NCBI GenBank assembly: GCA_013407085.1
Contig: JACCGJ010020699.1
Span: 45,734 to 109,733, forward strand
DNA from: Atriophallophorus winterbourni
Taxonomy: Eukaryota; Platyhelminthes; Trematoda; Plagiorchiida; Microphallidae
Direction: 5' to 3'
Length of the DNA stretch: 64,000 nucleotides
The notes under the pieces were generated by a model. The model was not told the DNA's origin. It was given only the letters and a program-made list of their open reading frames with translations, and searched no databases. Position 1 is the stretch's first letter. Each line of letters starts with the position of its first letter. A program made the translations under genes and the position numbers. This document shows, piece by piece, positions 1-38,400 of the stretch.

Positions 1-2004
1 CGTTAGAGGTTCCCTCGAATTTCAAAAGGCAATATTTTTTAACCTATGCGCAAATGGGAAAATGCATCTCCACTAAAGTGACGTCCTGTGTGGCAATATA
101 ACGTTTATATCGAGTACTGTATGAAGATTAAGATTTAACTAATTCACTGCGGAATGAGTGAGCAGTCTTAACATCTAACTAGCTGTAGTTGGATCAGTCA
201 GCCTCATTGGTTAGGATTTATGGCATCTACCTTCGCAATGGTTACTTACTGTAGAAAGTTCAAGTTGTCATGGGAATCCGTTTGGGGTGTATGTGTAACC
301 TCGATTTTACAAATGTGGAGTGCCGCAATTTGCTTATGTATGGCTGTCGTTTTGATGTCTACCGTTTCGTTCAGGATACACGACGTTCCACGAACATCAT
401 ATCACTGCTTTGCGGTTCTGTGACATTGTCCGCTTTGTCATTTATTTTAAAAGTATTTTACACAATGTTTTCACATCATCGCTAGAGTTAAGTGGCACAA
501 TCAAATACGTGACGTAGATATCCGTAGAAGATGTCTTGTTAATGACCCGAATACCGAATACCGAAAAGCGGGTAAGCGCGTGCAGACTTCGCTGGTTAGA
601 TCGAATGGGAAACATCGTGTTCCTAACTCTGTTTTGTTTGTGAGGGTGACCAGACTCTGATTTGGATCAACCAGATGCGGGCATAAACAAACAATTTGGC
701 TGCATTATCCAAATTCAAATGGGCTACTTGCCCCCAAGTTTATGGCTCAGAATCATGTTAAGCGACAATCTTGTAGGCATCCTCTTGGACTTTATAAGTA
801 ATCTTGTGTACAGGTAATTGGAGTTGCGAAAATTGTTTGTAATGTAACATGATGACGAGACAATCTCGGAGAATGATTTTCGTATGTATCTATTGATCCA
901 CAAAACACAGCATGTTCCATGAGCCTCATATCACTTGTCTGTGGTTAATCGTCTATAGATTCCTAGCTCTAACAACCCACGCCATCTATTTAAAAATTAT
1001 TTCAGCGTGATTCAATGGCACGACTAGTAGATGTTTTGACTCGATTCACGGAGATAATGATGACATCAATCGGAAGCGTCTATACCATACATAATAAAAT
1101 TTATAACCGGTTGGTTCAAGGTATGCGCTTGAGTTTGAACTCAAAACCAACTACTGTTAATCGGAACCACCAGTCATTCATGGCAGTCGCTTATCACGAC
1201 GAAATGTTTATTTCCTGCTCGAATTCCTGATTCTACTAGACTTGTCCGCGTTTGCTTCTTCTGGCCAGTCCACTGTCCTGATTCGGGGACAGCGTTAGAT
1301 ATAGTCCACCGGGTTTGAGCAATTGATTGTTAGCCGCGAAATCGCATGTGGTTGTTCTCCTCAGCCGTGCCTGTATGTGAACCTGTTGGAACAAGCGAGG
1401 ATTTTTTTTATCAACACCTTGTACTCGCAGTTCTGGATAAAGCTACCGACGTTCTCACGCCAGTAACTCTATGCGTCCACATCCTATTGACGTCTTAAAT
1501 TGCGAGCTCTTGGTTTCTACACTGATAGTTCACCAATGAAACGAAAAACTGTTTTTAATGCCATGTGGCCTTCTGGGTTCCAAAACCGATCGATTTTAAA
1601 CTCATGCTTTGGTCTCATTCCGACAAAATTTATCACTTCAATCAGCTTCAACGAAAAGCTCATAATCTAACACTCGCTATCCCAGAACTCATACTGTAGC
1701 GAGTAAAAAGATAACACGTTTTCGGACAGAATGTTCCTTCAATCGCACAAACTGCCTCGAATTATCGACCGACTTTCGGTTCATTATTCCAACATCAAAC
1801 GAATTTAGCTTTTTTCTTCTATCTCAGGTTGTCGGTTAATGTGTGTCAGCTGGCCGACATCTGGCTACTTATCACCACTTTTGGGTCATCGATTCAACAT
1901 GAACTACGTAAGCCCTGCGTTTCACAGACACTTTATGACTGTGCCCCGATTGATCCCTGAGATCAACCTATCCAATCGCTAATCACTCACGAGTCTACAC
2001 AACA
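1..2004. other. no gene recognised
   Basis: No exon, RNA gene or recognisable repeat was found here. Open frames are short, mutually overlapping and resemble no family. Missing 5' exons of the kinase gene (first supported exon at 2914) could lie here or before the window; I could not identify one whose splice phase matches. Confidence 0.5.
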
Positions 2005-2430
2005 CTAGAGAGAGTCATTTGGTTCAACTCGTTTATTGTGCACATGATACATATAAGAGCACACGCCCCTCTTATACAGCCAATTCACGTAATCACAACA
2101 CTGAACTGAAACATACTTGTCCCGGTTGTCCCTTCGATCTGATTTGTCAATCGATTTCTTGGCAACCAGTACGATCCAAGCCCTCACCACGCATGACTCC
2201 TTTAACCGACCATGACGAATTACATATCGTTCGTTAGCGGCTGACGTTGGCCAGCTCCTCATGAATCGGAAGCTCGATTCATTCGCTCGAATCGTTCTCA
2301 AGTAATCATTTCGTAAGCCGAATATTTCTGGGTTAGCGGCTGTTGTCAATGGTCGTTTCGGTGCCTCTTGCTCTTGTGTTGTGCCGGAGGATGCTGTTGT
2401 GCGCATCATTCGAAAGCTCGTGATCAGCGC
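2005..2430 (-). repeat. dispersed repeat family D, copy 1
   Basis: Read on the minus strand, this stretch aligns over at least 100 bases with the + strand at 46545-46765. Both share a block around CATCCTCCGGCACA, then GAGCgAGA and CCGAAA, and both run to GATTxCxTGAGAAC. The minus reading frame stays open for 134 codons but has no recognisable domain. I read it as an unclassified interspersed repeat, not a host gene. Confidence 0.55.
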
Positions 2431-2913
2431 TCATCGTTAATACACGTCGCACCTCCACAATACCGCAATGAATTTTTATGCCGATAATTAATCTGGAATG
2501 AGCCACTAAATTTTCAGTCCTACAATCATCAGTCTGCTTTGCTGACCGTTCAGCTCTGATGAATCAGCCCAACAAACTTCGAGCTGCTGTGATGTTAAAG
2601 TCAGGTTCTAGAGTTGAGTGGTATGTCAAGTTCGAAAACCTTGTGCGAAGCATGTTATCACAGCCGAGCATCAATTTAATTTTAATGATTCTAAATAAAC
2701 ACCATTTTATTTGCTGTCCTTTTAAAAGAATTAGAAATGGTGAGCAAAAATCGAGAGGCCAAAATGGTGCCATGATCAGCCACCACAACCATCGAAATTC
2801 GTAAAATTGTTTCTCTAGTTAATTCAAGGTGAAAATTCACCGCAATGTTCACAACATTCTCATTCAAATGTTTATAGTGAAGATATATTTGATCTCCGTT
2901 TTCATTTAATCAG

Positions 2914-28392
<25,479 letters not shown>

Positions 28393-31300
28393 TTGAAGGC
28401 GAATTTCAACAGAAGCCAATAAGTAGGTGTCATTGACGAGATTTCGTCGCCTACACGGTTTGAGCTTGAGGTAACTTGTCATACATAGATCAATCATACC
28501 AATCGGAGAAGAGTTTGTCAGTGTAAGCACTAACAACGCTTGATTGTCCTGACTGTAAACTTTTAGGAAGACCGCGACCTTCATGGAGACTCCTGTTAGC
28601 TCCATGATAATCACACGCATGAAAGAAGGTTGACATTTGATGTTCTAGTAAACGGAAAGCACGATGTTAGACTGATTCAGGTAGGGTGATGATACAACAG
28701 GCTTCGACAAGAAGCATAATACTCGTTTACCTTCTTTTGCCAAAAAAGATTAGCATTAATTGAAATACTAAGTTTTCTGTATTTCGAACGGTAGCATCCA
28801 AACGCTTTTCAGACGATGGTGGCAGAAGGTTGACAATTTAAATCTTTTAAGCCACTCCAACTATATTCCCACTATCTTCAACTTAGTATGGTAAACGCGT
28901 CAACTTGACTTGAACGGACCTATTCACAACAATGAAAATTGGCGAGAAAGCACTTGAGTCACTCTCATACGGAACTTCCGGATCACACGTCTTCGGTCCA
29001 CCACTCAGTAAAGGCTTTAAAATACCATGTCCTACTTGCTCGATTCGCGTTATGCAACCAAAGGGTTAAGTGATATTACTGCGAAGGCACCAGTATTAAC
29101 CTAAACACTGAATTGCTTGCACTCCACGTTTTATTTTAATCTATTTGGATGTTGAGCAGATTTACATTTTTGCCATGCCGCCAATTACGCGTGCTTCATT
29201 TCATGTTGGGATTTTTACACGCTGAGACCACGCTCATCTGTTCATTTTCCTTCTATTTCTAATAGTATAAAAACCTTTGTTATCGTTTTCCTGACAAAAA
29301 ATAAAATTTCTTCAGTGGCGATTGAACAAGTATATCTATTTTATGTATATTTTCGAACTTGGTAGATAGAGACTGCTTATTGCGTAACTAGGGTTATTGA
29401 TAGATGCCCTGGAAATATGGATACTGATAGGACATGTGATGAGATTTATAGAAAGACCTCCACGTTTTCATAGGTGGTCTATCTCCATCTGCAACACGTT
29501 CCGTCGGCACACACGGAAGATGTTCGCACTCAGTCCTAATCAATACGCGTTTGCATTCCGCAAGATCAAAACTGCGTCACATATTTGTACGTTGTGAATT
29601 GTAGTAAAAACGAAATGTCAACCGATAATCACTGTGCCATTAACAAAAGCGAAACATTATCCTCATATCTTGAAACCAGGTCATATTTCGTATTCAATTC
29701 TCGTGTGTTGCGCTGCTGACCACGATCGATGAACCGTGCGCATAGACGCAATGAAGCGGGACGTTATTACGCGGACAGTGCTATGCTTGTTAAGTATATG
29801 CTGACCCCGAAACTGATACCTATTGAGACATCTCTCTCAGATCACTCGCGATATGTGCAAGCCGGTGATTTATTGTACATAATTCACGCATTGGTAGAAT
29901 TTACCTTCTCCCATTTAGGGAACTAATTTGGATGCTGGGGATTAAGAAAGCAGTCTGAAAATTTTTAACAAAGTTATAGGTGTCTCCGTTTATCGCCGAC
30001 TTGAGAAGCTGCAATCTGGAATCTACTCCCTTGAGTAATTGGAAAGAGGAGCTCGGAAGCAAGCATACCAATCGATTACTACTTATTTGCTAGTTTCAAC
30101 CGGAAATGCTGGCAACTTAACCCAGTAACGTTTTCGTGTCGCTTGAGCTGTGCATTCAGCATTTTGTTCCAATGTTCTAATTCACAGACATCTACGTGAA
30201 CTCCAAGTTCAACTGAAACAGCCATCAACGACCAATTTGCTGAAGCCGATGACGAATCGCCCTGCGCACGGTCACTGATTCTTTCTTGTATTTACTAAAC
30301 AATTTTTGTATGAATCCATGCAATAGGATTTTTTTCTTTTTTGGTTTTTGTTTACCGCTTTCTTCTTTTTCAAATTTTGAACAAATGATCTATGGCAATA
30401 TTACATAAAGAACGAATTGAGGAAGATTGATTTATTCTCGATGTAATACTAAGGAACACAGATGAGCCACAATTGAATTTAATGAGAAATTTAAAAAACT
30501 ATATGAAAAAATGGCGTGAATCATGTTCCTGGATGAATGGAAGGCACACTAAATGAATCAACATCTTTTCAGGATCTAGCTTTGCTAAAGCCGATACCCT
30601 ACAACCCCTGATCGTAAAATATTGTAACGCATCGAAATAATCTATGTAAAGTTAATTGTGCATATGCTTAATTACCGATTATTTCATTCCACGAAATTTA
30701 TTTCAACCGACAACTTAGTTTGTACCCAAGTAGCTGTAAATCGCTAGCTTCGGTATCGCTTGAATTCAAAGTCGCTGTTTGCTTTGCTTATGATGAATGA
30801 TTCGTAATCATAGTTTTTCAGGGCAGCCTATACCCAAGTCTCATTTTCCCTGCATATTGTCTCAACTTTGCTGTTCATGTGACACGCTGCCACCCGATAT
30901 AGATAAGCGATAGGGCCTCATTGTTACACAGACAGCCCAGTATTTGCTTTGAACCAGATTTCTCACAGGAGGATAGAAGCGCCTCTTTCAAAAATGTGCA
31001 CGTGGCCATCCGTGCATTGATGCTTAGCTAACGTGACTTGGATTCAGGCGCAAATTTCGAGTTGGGAAGTCTAGCGATGAAAGACTATTTTAGTGGCATG
31101 GCAGGTAGTTTCGCTATGCATTTATTGTGAGTTATTTGCATCCTGGTTGTACCATGGCTAAAACGGAATAATATGCACCAAACCGTTTTAATCACGTTTA
31201 TCGATTGAAAATGCGCAACAAGTGTTACTACGATAATGCACAGCTGTACGCTTTCAGATAGCTATCATTGTGAATGTATACAGTGCCCGTTCGGTAGCAA

Positions 31301-32416
31301 GCCGGAATGGTGTTGCTTACTAGTCATGTGCTAGGTCCAGTTCTCGTCCGCTGAGTTATGCGTTTTCACACCATTGAATCGTTTGAACAACAGAGTCCTA
31401 GTTGCCAATACTTCAAGGGCTGATATTAACCTGAACACTTAGTCAATTGAATCATAGTGCAGATACTTTATTCTGACAACGAGACCAGCTGAGAATCCTA
31501 GCGGATGCTGCGTACCACTTTGACCGTCGTGAGTGAGATGTTGACTCCCTCAGATGAAAGAACCTAGTGAAAACAGTGTGTTTGTATGGAGATAAGAAAT
31601 TAAATTCGCGACACCGACCGGGGAGGCTAGCAGTGGTAGCGATTGGCTGCTCCGCATACAGGAATAACACCCATTCCACTCAATCTACACTGAAACGTAC
31701 CCAGGTTGGTAAAATTATCAAACGCAAGCGGAAGCGATGTGGTCGGCAACAACAAAAACAACAAATTATGTGAAACATAATTTTCGTGTTCGGATGCAGT
31801 ATCAAAAGCAAAGTACGTCCGAAGCACTAATAAAAAGCGATGACACATGGAAATATTGGCAGTTTTCACGAATTCTTCTGTGAGATTGGCATGTAGATGG
31901 CTTTCGTTTGCAAGTAACAATGTAAACCATATTTACCCCTGAAAACAGACATATGAGATGAATGTTTAACTACTGGCTGAATGAAACAAGTGTTTAATCA
32001 CGGAAAGCGAAATTGGAGTGGATCATATAGCATACTTCACGTAACACGCCTGCACGAAAATAAATAATTGCAGAAAAACGTATAGTAACTTTGATGTTGT
32101 ACGGATTGGTATAAGGACTTTTTGTAATTTCGATTAACCGAACTAATGCGTCGTGAATAGTCCTTGAGGGCACAAAACGGTATTGTGAATCATATGGTGC
32201 AGAATTTACGCAAATAGACAAAAGGTTCATCTGTGATTCGCCTAATCATTCGAACGCCAAGCTAGAATTCTCACATATGAAGCGGATCCGTAATTCTGAA
32301 AGTAATATTAATCATAATTGCTAACCAACACAATTTTCAGCTTGACTGTGCTCCGAAGTGAAACGCTTCTCAGACCTTGCATCCTGAGTGACAGACAATA
32401 GAGTCAATCGAGTGAT
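28393..32416. other. convergent intergenic region, no gene seen
   Basis: Lies between the 3' ends of the kinase (+) and the aldehyde dehydrogenase (-). An AATAAA at 29300-29305 could end the kinase transcript. No coding or RNA gene signal was found. Confidence 0.5.
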
Positions 32417-32489
32417 TTATGAAATTACAAGCCTCCAACGTATCACAGTCTTATGTACTGTATATGGGCTGAGATACTTGGCGGTGAGA
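32417..32489 (-). CDS. ALDH: ALDH last exon (predicted)
   Basis: Acceptor CTGCAG at 32495-32490, weak pyrimidine tract. The phase fits the GTACGT donor at 32840 and gives [15 protein letters not shown] before TAA. This corresponds to the ALDH1/2 C-terminal strand (SAYTEVKTV-type), which the previous exon lacks. Homology and phase support it; the splice signals alone are modest. Confidence 0.6.
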
Positions 32490-35400
32490 CTGCAGCGCGT
32501 TTTCCACAACAGCTCGTTAAGGAGACAATAAATGTAGCACGGTGTAACTAGCACGTGTAAAAGTACTGTAAATTTACATCTCCTTCCACACATCTGAAAG
32601 TCCAACAATTAAAGGAAAGGTCCAATTTTAATTACACAACAGGGGATTGGAAAGCAGCCAGTTCGTAATAGAAGACATAACTCAACGCGGCACTCATCAC
32701 CATTTGTTCAGAACGAGATCTACACGGAATCAGTGTTTCGAGACGGGTTAATATATGGACAGGCAGGCAAGAAGGGTATATCCTATTCAATCACTCTAAT
32801 ATTAAAGAGGAAATAAACTTAGCTGACTGCATCGACGTACATTTCACGTCCTAGGCCAGACATTTTGTAACCGCCGAATGGGGTTTGGGGCCCCACTTCA
32901 TTGTAACAGTTGATCCTAAAAAACAAGAGTATATATGTATAAAAGTATAAATGTCATCAAATTTGGTCAGACTAAACGACTAAAGTTAGATTGTATAATG
33001 GCTGTATCATGACAACTGTTTTCAGTTCATTGGTAACGAGAAAACACAAGTGCATTCAAGGTATTTATCTTGAAAATGATCCAACATAAACTTGAAAAAT
33101 TGGAGTGCATTATATCAGTTAAAACTAGCATTTAAAAGCTTCACGTAAAAACGGTTTTCGGCATTACCTGAAGACCGTATCGAACATCCCTTTCGTTAAT
33201 TTAGTTACTAATAGGTGAGATAGAATAGACGAAAGCGATCGGAATTATCGGAAGAAAGTAATTGAGAAAGTAGGTTTGAAAAAATAAAGGAGAAAGAAGA
33301 GAAAGTGGAACCGAGAAAGACGCGTGCCTTGAGCATGGGAGTACTGCCAACCTCTTATCATCATGGGCAGCATTACACTGGCAGAGAGTACCAGGTGCTT
33401 AACTACCACCATTACACGATAATATCCTCAATAGACGGGGAACTGCAGGAACTCAAGGCTGTTGAAACCTTACAAGGTTTAGCAGAGACACTGGAACGAG
33501 GTGTCTATACTAGGTTTAATGAACAGTAGAGCGTACTCAGCATGACAGCTTCCTTGCGGTTGCAACTGCCATGGATCATTGCAAGCATTTCTCGCCACTC
33601 CTCTTGTCAATGCCATAAGAACATGTCTACAACAAGATGGTGACTGTACAGTTCTCTGAGAGTGAGTAGCAACTGCAAAATCTGATTTCTCGGACACCAA
33701 TCAGTGAGACAGATAGCCCTAACTGCAGCAAGTTTAGCTGTAGACGCCTTCATCTGTTTGGGCCAAGTCAGTTTAGCCATTCTTACATTTTAAGCCATTC
33801 CCAGTTAACAGTGGCATACAAAACACCATTGAAAAAACGATGATTTTCCATTCGCAATACATGACTGACCGACCAAATTTCTCAATTTCAACTTGTGTTT
33901 CGATACCTACCGAAACTTACACCGACTAAATGGGCATCTGTTCAAAGATGAAAGTTATTAAAAACATTTCCTCCTTTTGTTTAAAGCTTTTAACTAGAAT
34001 AACTAGTTGCCTGAGCAAAAACTCATCTATAAAACCTATTAAACTGATTAAACAGAATTTACTATCGACTAAGTGGCCAGCGATAATTTAGTTACATGAC
34101 CAAGCAGGCTGAGATCATGTGAGGGTTTTTGTTATTCTTATTATGAATCACAGAACACGAATCGGTTCTGATGTAGTGCGTATTAACGCAGCGATAAACA
34201 CTTGCAGTTTGAGCATCCGCGTTAGACGATTCACAACAAGAGGTTGAGTGCACATGAACTTCCCACAGTCGAATAATTAGTGACCTTCCCTCAACAAAAA
34301 ACAGATTACGTTGACGAGCATATAAAATGAAATCACCATGGCAAGATCCTAATAATATTGCTTCTGACAGTTTCGTGTATCATGATGTCCGAGTAGATTT
34401 GTAGTCATTATCTGGCCAGCTTTAATGAGGTGCTATATGGAATGATTCTTCTTATCATAATGCATATGCCAGCTAGAAAAACGTAAGTGTGAATGGTATA
34501 CCATCGAAGTAAACGACAATTCGAGGCAATCGCGCATTACGCACGACTGACTCATGCAGTTATAGAACGCGTGGGCTTAGGTTTCCTAACTAAATCAGAA
34601 TATAGATAATACTGATATCTAACGACTTACATTCGATAAAATCACATAATTGGGAAGTCTAATTGCATCTGGTGTGATACACTATCAAGTTTATAAAAAA
34701 AGTAGGCTAGTCATAGCTTTCACGTTACAATGAAATTGAAACGCAATGAAACAACGATAGAGTGTGTAAACACTGACCAGAAACTCCCCGATTCACAACA
34801 TTGAGATAATCGCATTGCTTTGTCCATATCCGAAGTGTAGACACCCGCGCCCAAACCGTATTCACCGTTGTTCGCTCGCTCAATAACCTCGTCAATTGTC
34901 TCGAAGCGCAAAATGGATTGGACAGGTCCGAATATCTCCTCCTTGGCGATTGACATCGAATCCGTCACATCGGCAAACACGGTCGGTTGAATGTAATATC
35001 CCTTCGAACCGATACGACAACCACCAGTAACCAGACGAGCTCCCTCGCGCTTACCCGCCTCGATGTATGACATGACTTTGTTGAATTGGACGGCATCGAC
35101 CTGATGGCAACGGGTTCAAGAGGGAGTAACATTCAAGAGCAAAATACACAAAATCCCCTGTTTAAGATAGCTTGTCAACTCAAACGTTCATTGGACTCTC
35201 GATATGGAGAATAAATGAGGTACCAACTGACATTTAACCATCCCAACTGACGTGCTGGATGGTCTGAATAGGCAAGTACGAAGCTTCGAGTGTGACAGCC
35301 TACTGAGACCAGCTTCTTTACTGTGAGTGCGGGTCAGCGGCACAGGCAGCAGTGAAGATAACAAGTAATGGTGTTTGGTAGTCTGTCACTCATAAGAGCT

Positions 35401-38400
35401 AGTATTGCACGTATTCATTTGTGAACCACAATCACATTTGTGAAGAGAATTTCATGGAAATAAACGCGGTTACAAACAAAACTACCACTCAATAATTTGT
35501 TGTTGTTGGTACTGCTACCGCTAATCCTGTAACGCCGATAACCAAATGAATCAATACAAGCACGAGGTGGTAAATACAGTGGGTTCCATTCTTTGTACAC
35601 ATATCCCCCAAGGAAACTGGATGATTCCATTTTCATCATTCGACCTTCTGATTTACCCAAAGCATGACAAACATTGAATTCTAGTTTACATGGTTGCTGA
35701 AATTTTGTTTGCACAAATAAAGCCATTTTATTCTTCTGCGTCTTCTTTTTTAGAAAATTAATGACTAAAAGTATTCCATACTGGGGTTGTTGCGAAACCG
35801 ACTGATTTTTAAACCATAAATCTTGATTTCTTAAATCCATCTTGTCAGCTGAAGGTACAATGACCTTCAAGGTCATGTTCATGGCTTTGTTAGATAAACG
35901 TTTAAAAAAGCTTAATTATTATCATATCAATGAGTAATGGCCAATAACTTACTTGCGGTCCTTGAATTGTATCAGGTGCGAAAGGATCACCGACTTTTCT
36001 TGCTTCTGCTAATTCTTTCAACCGTTGAACCATTTTTTCATAAATGGGAGCTTCGACGAAAATGCGCGTTCCCGCAACGCAGCATTGACCATGGTTGACC
36101 ATTGTGGCTTCGTGTGCTACAGCAGCAGCTTTCTCGACTGCGAAAAATTAAATGCGAAAATTGCTAAACGAGGTTTTGGTTTCGTAAAGGATGATTAGCC
36201 TGAATGCTAAAGGCAAGATCGCCACACCTGGAAATGCAAGCTAAAACACCATGGAGGGTTTCATGCGCTCACAATCACAGTGTTTTGGTCAACCAAAAAA
36301 GTTCGTTTTCCCTCGCATGTAGTAGTTGACTGACTGGCTTGTAAAGGGACCAACGCGACCAAAATGTATCGGATTATCGCTTGGCTATTCGCAGTTTAGC
36401 GCAACCAAAACAGAATAGTTTTTGTTGTCCAAACTAAAAGCGATATCGAAACGATTTTTGCATGTGAAGCATTTATAACAAAAATCAACTTTTAAACTAC
36501 CAAATGTGTGTATTAACGATGAATAGCATTCGACGAATTTGGCGTTAATTAGCGCCGCGAATGTTTTAATAGTTGTCAGCGAAATACCGCAATGTTACCG
36601 TAAGGCCTGTAGAAGGAAATTTATTATTGCTTTGATTTTTTTTAACAAATAAAGAGCATTAAGCCTGTCTGGACCACAGTTTTGCAGGCTTAATAAATAA
36701 TTGTGAAAATATGATTTTTCATCTTTTCGCGAAGCAATCTGCTAAGAGTTAACTGAGGTATGGAGGACAAGCGTTTTGGCATCCTTCGTTGATTATGGAT
36801 GTACATCACAAGTTCATGATGGTTTGATAGAGGATAATCGAGTTTCGTTACTATTGTGTACGAGCTGCACAAGATCATAAGGAGAAATCAGGTAGCCTGA
36901 CTCAGCCATAGACTGAAACTTAGCTGACATACTGACAAGCTTCTAAGGCCTAGGCCGCAGTGAGACTGCGGTGTGTTCAAGTAGGCAGGTCATTTGCGGC
37001 AACGATGAATTTAGCAAGGTGTTAACCCTACAATTCAGAAGTAATGCACAATTACACCTCCGTGCCTTATGGTGGCATAAAGACCCGAATCAGACTATCT
37101 AAATCGGATAATCACATCGATACTTACAGTCAGCATCAGCGAAAATGATGAATGGCGACTTTCCACCCAATTCTAATTTGACTTGTTTGATGTTCGACGA
37201 AGCGGCGCGCATTATGATCTGGCCAACTTCTGTGCTTCCCGTGAACGAGATTACACGAATGTCCGGGTGCTGGCACAACTCCGCGCCCGTAGTCTCACCG
37301 TAACCAGGAATCACATTGAACACCCCTCTGGGGAAACCTACAAAGCGTGAAATTTTGTCAATCAATAGTGAAGGACAAAGATGAAATGAGTAATACTTTA
37401 ACAATCATGAAGTTTCTAGAAAATGGAAAATCTAAAACCGCTTCATAAGTTACTGTTTCGATGAAACAGCGATGTGAATCTGCATCCAGAAACCCCGGAA
37501 GACAAACGTGTTAAACGCAAGCTATGGCGTGGATAACGTTGATTAGGACACTATTGTCATTTGACCTTGAATCGGCACGAATATCTCAATATTTATTCAT
37601 AAATTGTCCCATTTGATGACCAGCATTGAGTAGAAATTTCGATAGCATGTCTGAGTGACGGTACTCACAAAACGAAACTGAATGAATAACGTGCATGAAA
37701 GACCTTCGAATTGTCAAGAACTTGACATCAACTGAAGAATTTCGAGGTATAAATAATATCTTTTTTTAAAACTGAATTACGGTGCCGGATTGCTTACCGA
37801 TAATAGTCTACAAAGTATGCAACCTTTAGTTAAGCAGCGATGCCTACACTACGCGAGCCACATTATTGGATAGAATAAAGGCGTTTAAAGAAAACAGGAA
37901 ATCGATCGAAACTTAATATTGCGGAATAGTTGAAATATAAAATCCGGACTAGAACTCTTCACTCACCAGCTTCACGTATCAAGCTTGCTAGGTAAAGTGC
38001 GGATAAAGGAGTTTGTTCAGCAGGTTTTAAAACCAAAGTACACCCAGCAGCCAGAACAGCAGCGGTCTTCAGGATGGCCAACATGAACGGATAATTCCAA
38101 GGAACAATGCCGGCGACAACACCAGCTGGTTCATGACGAGTGATCGCGATTAGATTTCCATCGACAGGAATATTTTTACCGTGAATTTTGTCAGCGTAGC
38201 CAGCGTAATAACGTGTGACATGGGCTGCAAACAACACATCACCCATGGCGGAGTTGACTGATTTGCCACAATCCAAAGCGTCCAAACGCTTGAAGAAAAA
38301 TTAACAGCTGTGATTCTCGAGCAAGGACACAGATGATGCCAAAATTGAAATCTGATGGTTATTGGCGAATAATTAGGCAATTTTCAATAACACCAGTTTT

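Noticed and set aside
1829..1904. possible upstream kinase exon (strong pyrimidine tract, CAG, then donor GTAAGC)
   Set aside because: Open in one frame, but its phase does not fit the acceptor at 2914 and the peptide is not SWIM-like.
2551..2560. CTGATGA-type motif as a further hammerhead
   Set aside because: No GAAA at the right distance and no stem II; chance match.
35415..35882. 155-codon open frame on the minus strand
   Set aside because: Lies wholly in an ALDH intron, has no domain or biased composition, and the flanking exons splice in phase across it.
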